A stretch of DNA of 14,182 bases from Beroe ovata (taxonomy: Eukaryota > Ctenophora > Nuda > Beroida > Beroidae): assembly GCA_946803715.1 (NCBI GenBank), contig CAMPET010000024.1:21843-36024 (forward strand), in the 5' to 3' direction. Positions 1-7,499 of this stretch are shown piece by piece. The position numbers and the translations under genes were made by a program. The notes under the pieces were generated by a model. That model ran no database searches, was not told the origin of the DNA, and saw only the letters and a list, made by a program, of their open reading frames with translations. The number at the start of each line of letters is the position of its first letter. Positions within the stretch are counted from its first letter, which is position 1.

Positions 1-48
1 GAGGTGCGTCTTTAGACGAGATTGTGGAGAATAGAGGTGCGTCTTTAG
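1..48. repeat. 33-bp direct repeat inside exon 4 (11 codons)
   Basis: The 15-mer GAGGTGCGTCTTTAG occurs at 1-15 and again at 34-48. The 33-bp period is a multiple of three, so on the minus strand it repeats a KDAP-containing 11-residue unit in frame. Further copies may lie beyond the window edge. Confidence 0.7.
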
Positions 49-1306
49 GGGATGTTACGTCTCCCTTGGGTGACGGCTGAGTACTCTGAGGATAGAACTA
101 TGAATTTACTATCATCATAACGAGGGGTAATAGTGCAGGGGGTTGCAGCGGTCCTGGGGTACGCAGAGGGGAACAGGAGGGGGAGATAGGAACAAAATTG
201 AAAAGGGGTATGATATTGTGTTTACCCCTGAGAGTGTGCCGACATCTTGAGCAGCTAATCTTCCCGATATGGAGGATAGGATCCCATTGTGAGCAACACT
301 GCCATTTGCCATGGACAGGTCTGTCTTATAGCAGTTCAACATGTACTCACTCAGCGTCTTAGCCTGAGTGGGGGGAGACAATGACGTGATGAGAGAAACA
401 GCGAATAGTGAGTTATAGTGGTGAATAATTGGGAATAATCTGATATCTCGTGGTTACATATAAACTACTATACACAGTTTTTCAAGATGATTAGCGATCA
501 ATATCGAGAAGTGCATCAATTCCGATTGTTAATTCCGATTGTTAATTCCGATTGTTAATTTGAACTACTACGTGTTTTCCCCGGTCTCCCACCTGTTGAT
601 CTATGGAGTTGGTGTGGAGATGCTGGATCTGCTGCAGGAGTAACTGTTGTTGCAATCGTCTACACATATCTAAACCGCTAGTTACTGTAGGAGAGGAGTT
701 AACAGTGCTCGCAGTATGTGTTGTCATGGTTACAGCATTCGTTTCTGTGTTGTTATCTTGTGTTACTGTGTTATCACTTTGTGTTGCTATGCCTGTTTCT
801 TGTGGTGCTGTGCTGTTATCGTTTGGTGCTTTTTCCACGTCTTTTGTTGCTTTGGCCGCTTCTTGTGTTGCTATGCTGGCATCTTGTGTTGCTATGCTCG
901 TATCCATAGGGATGTCAGAACTGTCAGTAAATTTAGGTTCAAACGATTGTGTGACGTCATCTTTAGACTCTACACTTTCCTCACTGAAACAATGCTCCTT
1001 CATCAATAAAATTCTCAAAGTATGTTACATAATTACTCTACTCAAACTAGTAGTGATTCAAAATGTTCATACGATAAATTAATTTATAATTATGACCAAA
1101 GTGCGCAACTTTTGATATTTTTCAATTGCTAGCGCATAGAATGAAAAAGTTTTCCGAAGCGCCAGGTGTGGGTGTTAAATAATTGTAAACAGGAAGAATA
1201 TTTGAAACGGTTCTATGAGGTGTCGATTCAAGTGTTTTCATTGAGATGGAGACTAATATTGGTCAACATTGAAAAAGAATCTCTACTCACTCATTAGGAT
1301 CCCGTT

Positions 1307-1347
<41 letters not shown>

Positions 1348-1511
1348 TGCGTCTGTGTGTTTGTCTGTGTGTGTCTGTGTCTGTGTGTGTGTGTGTGTCT
1401 GGGTCTGAATCTGTGTCCATGTAGGTATTTGTCTGTATCTGTGACTAACCTGTTCGCTGTTATTGTCGATGAAGGAATATTGCCAGGTGACTTGCGCTGT
1501 TTTTTATCCAT
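1..1511 (-). CDS. 5' part of an unrecognised Thr/Gln-rich protein gene (four exons, runs off the left edge)
   Basis: I do not recognise this protein. The model reads right to left: exon 1 at 1511-1450 (ATG in the strong context AACCATGG, donor CAG/GTTAGT, phase 2); exon 2 at 983-593 (acceptor TTGTTTCAG, donor CAG/GTGGGA, phase 0); exon 3 at 363-226 (acceptor CCCCCCACTCAG, donor GTAAAC, phase 0); exon 4 at 85-1 (acceptor CTATCCTCAG), open to the window edge. All phases join, giving at least 225 residues. Residues about 49-96 are degenerate heptads (SIATQDA, SIATQEA, GIATQSD). A short Gln/Leu stretch, LQQQLLLQQIQHL, follows near 131-143. Exon 3 looks globular and helical (LSEYMLNCYKTDLSMANGSV). 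Exon 4 has an 11-residue repeat with SKDAP/PKDAP cores. Intron 1 contains a (TG)n array. Low complexity plus a Q-rich helix could suit a transcription regulator, but that is inference. A shorter product from the ATG at 1003-1001 is an alternative. Confidence 0.55.
518..556. repeat. Three tandem copies of a 13-bp unit
   Basis: AATTCCGATTGTT is repeated exactly three times head to tail. It sits in the second intron of the minus-strand Thr/Gln-rich gene, 37 bp past the exon 2 donor. No function is evident. Confidence 0.85.
1309..1401. repeat. (TG)n microsatellite with interruptions
   Basis: A nearly pure TG run starts near 1311 and is then interrupted by TCTGCGTC, TTTGTC and TCTGTGTC. It lies in the first intron of the minus-strand Thr/Gln-rich gene. 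The Cys/Val and His/Thr translations of this stretch are artefacts. Confidence 0.95.
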
Positions 1512-1583
1512 GGTTTCGAAATCTTCTTGTTTTCGCTCTGAGATGACACGATTCCAAATTAACTCATATAGTGCGACTATCAA

Positions 1584-1615
1584 CCAATCAAACTGCTGCA
1601 CTATGATCACGTGAT
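1584..1615 (-). promoter_or_regulatory. Candidate core promoter: CCAAT box and palindromic E-box
   Basis: A CCAAT pentamer is at 1584-1588, and the 10-bp palindrome ATCACGTGAT at 1606-1615 contains the E-box CACGTG. They lie about 75-105 bp upstream of the ATG at 1511, a normal distance for NF-Y and bHLH-Zip sites. No TATA box is seen. Motif matching alone is weak evidence, but the placement before an independently inferred first exon supports it. Confidence 0.4.
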
Positions 1616-1919
1616 GACTCTGCAGTTTTAGAGAATCATGGAGATCAGCTATTGAGTTTTTTCATGAGGAAACGACGGAAAGTCATTATCATTTTCGAAG
1701 TCGATACTTTGATAATTGGGAAGTGAGCTCACTGATACTAAGTGTGGTGTATCTCAATCACTATTTCAGCGAAAAGTAGGAAATAGTTGGAATATTGTCG
1801 GAAGATGGTTTTAGGGCAGATTTCTGACAGACGTGAAAGGGCCGCTGTATGGTTGAATCAATGGTCTGTAGCTGTATTGATATAGCTCTATTGATGTAGA
1901 GTAAACACACTACTCGACA
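1616..1919. other. Intergenic stretch, nothing recognised
   Basis: This stretch lies between the inferred promoter of the Thr/Gln-rich gene and the stop codon of the upstream minus-strand gene. It should hold that gene's 3' UTR and cleavage site. I find no AATAAA on the minus strand here, only a weak variant, AATACA. Confidence 0.4.
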
Positions 1920-2853
1920 CTAACTGGGAGTTGTTTTGAAGTGGACATCGATGTGTTTCTTGATCTGGATACACATGTTCACCAGTTTTTCCAGCTTGTC
2001 TCCTGCAGGATGCGCGTCACCGATCTCCACCGATTTCATCTCCACCTGCAGGCAGCTCGATATCACACATCACACACAACTACATCACACACACATCACA
2101 CACAACTACATCATACACATCACACACATCACACACAACTACATCATACACATCATACACAACTACATCACACACATCATACACAACTACATCACACACA
2201 GCATAAAAACTTGCATATCTCCGACGTTTTTTGAAATAACTTGATGAAATTTTCAAGATTTGTTCTGTAATAGTTTAGGATTAATATGTTGAAGTCTGCT
2301 TTCATTTTTGACGCTCAGATCGTGCGTTGTCGATGAACGAAGTTGACTAGAGCAGTTCTCTGGTTTTTGCCAATTTCCCTGTCAATTTTTGAGGTAGATA
2401 CTTGAAATTTTTTGAGCAAGTAGATACTAGGTGCAAGTGATGTCTTTCTACGATTTAAATTGTTTTGTTTACCTCAAAACACGACCGGAGTTATAGACAG
2501 CATTAGAAATGAAAAAAACTTAAAAAGAAGTTTTTTGCTGATGACTCAGGAAGTTTTTGTGCTGGGGATTTGAAAATTTGGTGGGGAAAACTTATTGCCA
2601 ATATCTACCACACCTCCAAATTTCATTGAGAAAATTCCGAACAGAAGCTGAGATATGGACGTTTACTTTTGTCCACTTGTTTTATGGCACACCCTGTCCT
2701 ATAGGAATTTGCACGAGTAGAATGGGAGAGCAGGATAAAGAGGGGAAATCAGACTGAGGGAAAGTGTAGTCCATGGACAGCACTATCGAAAATCAGTGAA
2801 AACCTACCTGGAGACACTTTGATGACTTGATGTAACCGTCGTTTTCGAGTTGA
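1920..2853 (-). CDS. Last two exons of an unrecognised minus-strand gene (C-terminal part)
   Basis: I do not recognise this protein. The penultimate exon is 2853-2808 (46 nt), with an excellent acceptor (TTTTACCCCTGCAG) and donor (CCAG/GTAGGT). It enters at phase 2 and leaves at phase 0, reading QLENDGYIKSSKCLQ. The last exon is 2045-1920, acceptor CTGCCTGCAG, phase 0, reading VEMKSVEIGDAHPAG, then a helical tail (LEKLVNMCIQIKKHIDVHFK) and TTPS, stop TAG at 1922-1920. Composition is non-repetitive and protein-like, and the phases agree. The 762-bp intron between them contains a minisatellite and an interspersed element, so both probably arrived there without breaking the gene. The 5' exons were not found. 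They should lie between 2854 and about 3210, downstream of the E2F/CCAAT block. The tail could be part of a helical subunit, but that is only inference. Confidence 0.45.
2062..2200. repeat. Minisatellite of CATCACACA / CATACACAACTA units
   Basis: Variant units of ACATCACACACA, ACATCATACACA and ACTA alternate with a loose higher-order order. The array lies immediately before the 196-bp interspersed-repeat homology and in the intron of the minus-strand gene ending at 1920. The equivalent place in the second copy of the element reads CCACATCAGTGTGC, so the array may have grown from a seed inside the element's end. That origin is inference. Confidence 0.85.
2206..2697. mobile_element. Interspersed non-autonomous element, copy A (MITE-like)
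   Basis: Positions 2206-2401 match 13648-13843 over 196 bp without gaps, about 16 differences by eye (about 92% identity). The right end (2661-2697) reads, on the minus strand, CAGGGTGTGCC followed by AAGTGGACAAAAGTAAAC. This resembles the left end of copy B, CAGGGTGTC followed by AAAGTGGACAACAGTA. So the element is bounded by similar inverted termini. Subterminal stretches also mirror each other: CATATCTC and ATGAAATTT occur on both sides. No transposase is encoded. Its own left terminus is not recognisable and appears replaced by the minisatellite. Terminal inverted repeats without coding capacity fit a MITE, perhaps of a Tc1/mariner-like family. Confidence 0.6.
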
Positions 2854-2859
2854 CTGCAG

Positions 2860-3210
2860 GGGTAAAAGTGGGTTATCGTGATCAGCATGGACCTATTATA
2901 CTAGATATTGGTAGTACCGGTTGTTACAAGTGAGAATACAAAGTAGTGATAGTTGTTGTCAATAACTACACCCCGGCTATCACGATGACGATTGCGATCT
3001 CATCACTTTAACCATCCTGTTACTCAAAGTGATAGTATAAAGTAGCAATGTTGAGTTTAAAACTACATTTTTTTTGTACTATTATGCACTCGTCAGTCAT
3101 CATGCCTGTGTTAAAATGTTATGTTAATTATGTAACGTCTGTTATTGTTATTATTAGTAGCATATTTTATAGTCATGTTGTCAGGTGCATGAACATGATT
3201 TCTGATGGGA
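2860..3210. other. Presumed 5' region of the minus-strand gene, no exon resolved
   Basis: AT-rich DNA between the penultimate exon and the E2F/CCAAT block. A short minus-strand reading frame starts at an ATG near 3103 (MMTDECIIVQKK), after an acceptor-like AACACAG. Its only nearby donor leaves the wrong phase for the exon at 2853. I could not assign a first exon. Confidence 0.3.
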
Positions 3211-3216
3211 TTAATA

Positions 3217-3392
3217 GGCGGGAAAAGTTTCCTTACTAGAATAGGAGCCAATCGGAGCACATATTTTGTGACCAATCACTGCACGATGGCTGATTTTAAC
3301 TGTAATTATCTGTTGTTTAATAATAGTCACATGTGGTCGGTAGGAGCCAATAGGAATTCCCCATTTCACCGGAGGAGCGTGAAGTAACCAAT
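3217..3392 (-). promoter_or_regulatory. Candidate promoter: E2F-type site plus four CCAAT boxes
   Basis: GGCGGGAAAA (TTTTCCCGCC on the minus strand) at 3217-3226 matches the E2F consensus. CCAAT pentamers lie at 3248-3252, 3272-3276, 3347-3351 and 3388-3392, all in the same orientation. Two of them share the longer word TAGGAGCCAAT. Several CCAAT boxes with an E2F site is the known arrangement of many cell-cycle promoters (NF-Y with E2F/DREAM). The block lies upstream of the minus-strand gene ending at 1920, so that gene is the likely target. That link is inference. Confidence 0.5.
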
Positions 3393-3558
3393 CAAAATGG
3401 AGCATCACTGGCAGGTGATGCGTGACCGTGGTATTTTCATAATATAGTATTAAAATGGAGCAAATGATAATATGTGAAAGGTTACCGCCACCTGGAAAAA
3501 CACTGTGTCCAACAACAGGATGAACCCCATTCTCCATAAATCAGGAGTGCGTGACGTG

Positions 3559-3581
3559 TGCCTGTGTGTGTGCGTGTGTGC

Positions 3582-3615
<34 letters not shown>

Positions 3616-3617
3616 NT
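3559..3617. repeat. (TG)n microsatellite ending in an ambiguous base
   Basis: A TG-rich run with TGCGTG interruptions turns into pure TG and ends at an N (3616). It sits in the presumed 3' UTR of PSENEN, 12 bp past its stop codon. Confidence 0.95.
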
Positions 3618-3628
3618 CCTAACTCTCC

Positions 3629-3980
3629 TCATGGATACCCCAGAGGGACGTTCAGTGATATCCTATCCCCCAGAGCAACCCATGACACTCTATGGGTCTG
3701 ATACACTCCCACCCACACCGCTATGATAGTCAGATATATGATAGCACCAATAGCAGACAACGTCACGTATCTCCTAACCTGAGGGTGGGAATGAGGGTTA
3801 GAGATGTGTGTGTGTGTGTGTTTGTGTGTCTCTGTGCGTCTCTGTGTGTGTCTCTGTGTGTGTGTTTGTTTGTGTGTGTCTCTGTATGTGTGTGTGTGTG
3901 TGTGTGTCTGTGGACACAAACCTGCAGATCAACTGATAGAGTAGGTTCTGGTCCGCTTCATTTGGAAGGATATCGGTCAT
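3629..3980 (-). CDS. PSENEN: PEN-2 (gamma-secretase subunit): first and last exons, middle exon absent
   Basis: PEN-2 is a small membrane subunit of gamma-secretase that promotes presenilin autoproteolysis and stabilises the complex. The last exon, 3778-3629 (acceptor CCCACCCTCAG, phase 0, stop TGA at 3631-3629), encodes 49 residues starting VRRYVTLSAIG, a hydrophobic segment (IIYLTIIAVWVGVYQ), then WVALGDRISLNVPLGYP. This matches the family's conserved C-terminus (human GALGDYLSFTIPLGTP). A likely first exon, 3980-3922, reads MTDILPNEADQNLLYQLIC with donor CAG/GTTTGT and ends at phase 2. It resembles the PEN-2 N-terminus in length and in the NE...NL spacing. The two exons cannot be joined: phases clash, and about 35 residues covering the first membrane segment (family motif GFAFLPFLW) are missing. 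Only a (CA)n array lies between. The last exon is near-certain; the first is probable. Confidence 0.8.
3803..3915. repeat. Interrupted (TG)n array between PSENEN exons
   Basis: TG repeats with TCTGTG, TGCGTC and TTTGTT interruptions fill nearly all of the roughly 143 bp between the two PSENEN exons. No reading frame here resembles the missing PEN-2 exon. Confidence 0.95.
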
Positions 3981-4019
3981 GACTGCTGAACAATTGGTTA
4001 TGTAAAACACAATCTGGTT

Positions 4020-4460
4020 ATGCAAAACACGATCTGCCACTATAACGCAAAATAGCGCATTTTAAAATTTGCAGTTACTTTGTGTCCAATTTGAAAAAGC
4101 TCCAAGAATCGCGTCTATGAGTTCATAATTCACCAATTGAATGATCGCTACGTGGGATATCCCAAAAAATAAGTTGAGTAGTTTTAATTCACTAATTAAG
4201 TTTTAGGAAGGTATTCAAACGTATTGGACGATATATTTTCGACATATAAACGAATATCAATGTTTTAACTTTTAACGCAGTAACTGTTGCAACAATTCCT
4301 AAAAAGCAATAAAAACCATGGTATAAATAACAACCATGGTATAATGGCTACGCCGTAACCACCATATTAGAGAAATGTGTAACCAGAATTTCCATAGCAA
4401 CAACCTGGTAACCAATGGTAACATGTTAACACGCTAACAGGGCTGTGGTAGCGCTATGAC
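4020..4460. other. Upstream region of PSENEN with palindromic motifs
   Basis: No coding exon was seen on either strand. The 13-mer AACCATGGTATAA occurs at 4314-4326 and 4332-4344 (18-bp period), the first overlapping TATAAATA. ATTTCCATAGCAAC at 4388-4401 closely fits the RFX X-box (GTTNCCATRGNAAC). GGTAAC then occurs twice at 4407-4422, with a CCAAT word between the copies. These may be regulatory for PSENEN on the minus strand or for an unseen neighbour. Confidence 0.3.
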
Positions 4461-4630
4461 AAGCACACTCAGGCACCCACACAATATGTTTACTCATCAG
4501 TTACAAATTAGAAATAAATGAAGCAAACTACTCGGTAAAAAGAAACACACACCTCATCAAAAATTAGCAGTGGCTCTGCACAACCTACTTCAAACTACGT
4601 CATTTGCCTCTTGCGTATATGTGTTGTGGG

Positions 4631-4828
4631 ACAACACAGTCCACACTGTCAACACTGTTCATACTGTCCACAATGTCCACACTGTCCACACAGTCCACAC
4701 TGTCCACACTGTCCACACTGTCCACACTGTCCACACTGTCCACACTGTCCACACTGTTCAAACAGCCCACACTGTCCACACAGTCCACACTGTCCACACA
4801 GTCCACACTGTCCACCGTGGACAGTGTG
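4631..4828. repeat. 9-bp minisatellite (CCACACTGT)n ending in a palindrome
   Basis: About twenty copies of CCACACTGT and close variants (CCACACAGT, TTCATACTG, TTCAAACAG). The 9-bp period keeps all frames open and produces spurious reading frames (TVH, DSV and PHC repeats). At the right edge, 12-bp arms CACACTGTCCAC (4804-4815) and GTGGACAGTGTG (4817-4828) flank a single C, so the last unit is followed by its exact reverse complement. Confidence 0.95.
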
Positions 4829-4866
4829 ACACTATGCCGCTGTGAAAATACTGCTTGTAAGGTGTG

Positions 4867-4923
4867 CACACACAGCGAAAAGTGGGCACTTGGCACACAC
4901 ACACACAGCGAAAAGTGGGCACT
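4867..4923. repeat. Two copies of a 24-bp word, 33 bp apart
   Basis: A word with core CAGCGAAAAGTGGGCACT, preceded by CACACA, occurs at 4867-4890 and 4900-4923. A degraded third copy may follow (CACACAATGCAG...GGGCACA). The stretch directly follows the 9-bp minisatellite and shares its CACACA richness. Confidence 0.8.
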
Positions 4924-5029
4924 GGCCACACACAATGCAGCTATTTGCAGGAATTGGGCACATTGCTGCTGTACCACGGTCGGGCACGCATAAACTTTCA
5001 AACATGTCAATTATTTCTAGAATTATCAC

Positions 5030-6640
5030 TACTTATTACAACCACTAATGATTCTACAAACGAGCATTGATTAGGGCATGATTAATTGGATATTTTCTAT
5101 CCGTCTTCAATTTTGAAAGTTACGGAGCAGCGACTAATTTTAGTAAACCTCCGGATATTTATTGTTATTTCTCTTCTTTTGCTGCTCTCACAATTTAATA
5201 GCTCGAACTGTGCGTAGCGGCGCTTTCTTCACGCCGCAAAGTTATTTTGTGCCAGTATTCTGGATTAGCCGACACTATGTCTAGTGCGAATGAGCAGTCA
5301 TGGTCTGGTTGTTACAGCACTAAACAAATCATAATGACAAAATATATCAAACGGAGATTAAGCGATGATTGCATCAGGACAACCGTAATAACAGCAACAT
5401 TTCAGGGTAGCAACATTTCAGGGTAGCAACATTTCAAGGTAGCAACATTTCAAGGTAGCAACATTTGTTGAGGACAGATTTGCGAAAGTGTCCCACGCGA
5501 TCGGATACGAAGATAATTCGATAGGTGTTCGACTTGATTTAAATTGAGTGAGACAATGGTTTCACTTATCAATGGTAATCAGCTGTGGCGACCAATGAAA
5601 ATTGCGGGATAACAATAGTTGACAGACTATTGGGCTGCCACCTACTCAAGTATCACGGACTAATCAAGTTTACTAATTGAGCTAGTGCAGCGGGTTATCA
5701 AAACTATAGTGCCCACACACACACACACTCACTGATAAGCCACTGTCTCTAGCACTATCATAGTACGACACTACTGTAACACACAGTGATTGTTGATTTA
5801 TCATATGAGAGAGAGCTTAATCAGCGTAGAAAAATGTGTTGGCTACTTAGCGGCTATTCAACATAAAAAGTGTATTATGATAAATAATAAGCAGGGTGGC
5901 AAGTGGCATAGTGAGTGTTATTTTAACACACAAAGAACAGTCAGAGTAAAAGCGCAATAAATTAAATCAGCCACTTATGAGGGGTTTCTTGTTTATTTTA
6001 AAACATGGCGGAGTTATTGTTACTACACACAGAGAGATAAAACGGAAAATAAAACATAAAATCAAATCTTCCTTCAATGACCCTCGGAATTAATAATATA
6101 TTCATGCTACGCGTTTAAAAGTCAGTCTCAATCGAAATTATTTAAAACGAAAATTTGAAGAGGCTGCATATTTTATATAGTGGAATGTAAATAAGGGAAT
6201 AAGTAGTATAGTTACTACAGTAACAAATCAATTCGACGATATTCGCTCATGTGCGGACTAATTATTAGTGGTTTGAATTCACAAAGCGGTAATTTCAGTT
6301 CTAAAAATGACAGTGACACCAAAAGTTGTCAAAAGTGTGACGTGGAAAGAATGCCACTCGTGCTGAAACCATGTCAACACGTTCACACGTGACAACACGT
6401 GTTATAACTGATGTTAGCGCAACTGTTAACATACCTATACCCGTTGCAACAACATCACTTGGGGCTGGGTCATGACAGGGCGCTGCAAAGGCAATTAATC
6501 CCCACTTTATTATACAGATTGTTGACGTGATCTCTGCCTAGAAAACCAATACACAAACACTATAGAGTTGTGCTAATCAAAGAACCAACTTACAGGGTAG
6601 CAGTAGCGCGTTACGCGTTCAGTTACCACGAGTAATTCAC
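5030..6640. other. Gene-free AT-rich stretch
   Basis: I see no convincing exon on either strand. Besides the 16-bp tandem array, it contains two CACGTG E-boxes close together (6385-6390 and 6395-6400), the second within the palindrome AACACGTGTT. A 49-codon frame at 5277-5426 is discussed among the rejected items. Confidence 0.5.
5393..5466. repeat. 16-bp tandem repeat, 4.6 copies
   Basis: AGCAACATTTCAGGGT occurs twice, then AGCAACATTTCAAGGT twice, then a partial AGCAACATTT. The two variants are grouped in pairs, which suggests a 32-bp duplication step followed by one substitution. Confidence 0.9.
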
Positions 6641-6642
6641 TG

Positions 6643-6689
6643 GGTACCATGGTCACTATGACGGCAATTTCCATGACAACATGGTAACT
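6643..6689. promoter_or_regulatory. Cluster of RFX-like X-box motifs
   Basis: GGTACCATGGTCAC (6643-6656) and ATTTCCATGACAAC (6667-6680) each match about 12 of 14 positions of GTTNCCATRGNAAC. The second runs into ATGGTAAC. The layout, AATTTCCAT..CAAC then GGTAAC, repeats that at 4387-4412. RFX factors bind such sites, often at ciliary genes. No gene start is evident next to it, so function is unproven. Confidence 0.25.
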
Positions 6690-7120
6690 TATTGAGTGGT
6701 GGCAGGCCATCGTCATGGATACGCGATGGTTGTACGGTTTTGCCATTAGTCCTGTGTCTAGTGTCAAGAGAAAGAGAGGGCAGTGAAAGACTGGTGATGT
6801 ACCTATAGTCATTGATTTAGTGGGTCTTCTATTCCACAATAATAGTGCACTTCTCTTATTGGTCACATTTCAATGGAGTGAGAGAGAAAAAGATTTGAAA
6901 TAATTACTTTGATGTGTGGTTTAATAATTTATTATTTAAATAATATACTCTCTCTTACGCATGAGCTGACATTAATTAACAACACGACGTATCAAAATAA
7001 TCAAAGCACGTGACGAGCACTTTATGCTGCATATGAGAATATCAGATGAATCGTACTGCTCAGCTGCTACGAGAGAAAAGTTATTGTTACAAGAGAACGA
7101 AATATGCTGTGTAGCATTAG
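6690..7120. other. AT-rich stretch, no gene seen
   Basis: A long minus-strand frame covers 6866-6573, but it lacks protein-like composition and overlaps the X-box-like motifs. TTTAATAATTTATTATTTAA-type sequence lies near 6920-6945. No exon is supported. Confidence 0.4.
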
Positions 7121-7128
7121 AAAAATAG

Positions 7129-7135
7129 TATAAAA
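7129..7135 (+). promoter_or_regulatory. Candidate TATA box
   Basis: TATAAAA lies about 143 bp upstream of the ATG at 7278. The intervening, presumably transcribed stretch (about 7169-7245) contains repeated GTGTAAC / GTGTAACGAG words. The match is short, so support comes mainly from the reading frame that follows. Confidence 0.3.
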
Positions 7136-7277
7136 CGTAACTCGTACCACGGAAGCGAGAGTTTATTAAGTGTAACTAGTGTAACCAGAGAGAAAGTGTA
7201 ACGAGACTGAGTGTGACGAGTGAGTGTAACGAAAACATTGTAACGATTACTAGAAATTTACAACTAGCAAGAGTATC

Positions 7278-7382
7278 ATGCTACATGATAGAGGGAGCTA
7301 CTTGATGCTCACAATGATGGCCGTTGTCACAATCCTACTAGCATGGCTGTTCTACAGGCTACGAGACAATCAAAGCATAAAC

Positions 7383-7385
<3 letters not shown>
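7278..7385 (+). CDS. Possible first exon with one N-terminal membrane segment
   Basis: I do not recognise this. The ATG has A at -3. The 36 codons before the (TG)n array read MLHDRGS, a strongly hydrophobic segment YLMLTMMAVVTILLAWLF (residues 8-25), then a basic and polar stretch, YRLRDNQSINV. This resembles a signal anchor or a small single-pass membrane protein. The frame then runs into (TG)n and (GA)n repeats, so an intron probably starts near here. A donor such as GTGAGA inside the repeat is possible but unproven, and no downstream exon was found. It could be a chance frame. Confidence 0.3.
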
Positions 7386-7447
<62 letters not shown>

Positions 7448-7449
7448 TN

Positions 7450-7482
<33 letters not shown>

Positions 7483-7491
7483 GACTCTGTA
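7384..7491. repeat. Compound (TG)n-(GA)n-(TG)n microsatellite with an N
   Basis: A TG run up to about 7413 is followed by a GA run to about 7444, the bases TGGT, an N at 7449, and a second TG run to about 7480. This is the second N in the window that adjoins a TG array. Confidence 0.95.
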
Positions 7492-7499
7492 TGTGAGTG

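Noticed and set aside
1309-1614. Plus-strand frame of Cys/Val repeats followed by ordinary residues
   Set aside because: It is the translation of a (TG)n array joined to the antisense of an inferred minus-strand exon.
3798-4040. Longer minus-strand product beginning upstream of MTDILP and running into His/Thr repeats
   Set aside because: The good donor at 3922/3921 and resemblance to the PEN-2 N-terminus favour a 59-nt exon. The His/Thr tail is microsatellite.
4570-5070. Several overlapping long frames on both strands (TVH, DSV and PHC repeats)
   Set aside because: A 9-bp repeat keeps all frames open. The sequence outside the array shows no splice-consistent exon.
5277-5426. 49-codon plus-strand frame beginning MSSANEQSWSG with A at -3
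   Set aside because: It ends inside the 16-bp tandem array, has no neighbouring exon or recognisable motif, and its length is expected by chance.
6573-6866. 97-residue minus-strand frame
   Set aside because: Composition is not protein-like. The frame overlaps a cluster of palindromic X-box-like motifs, and no splice or start evidence supports it.
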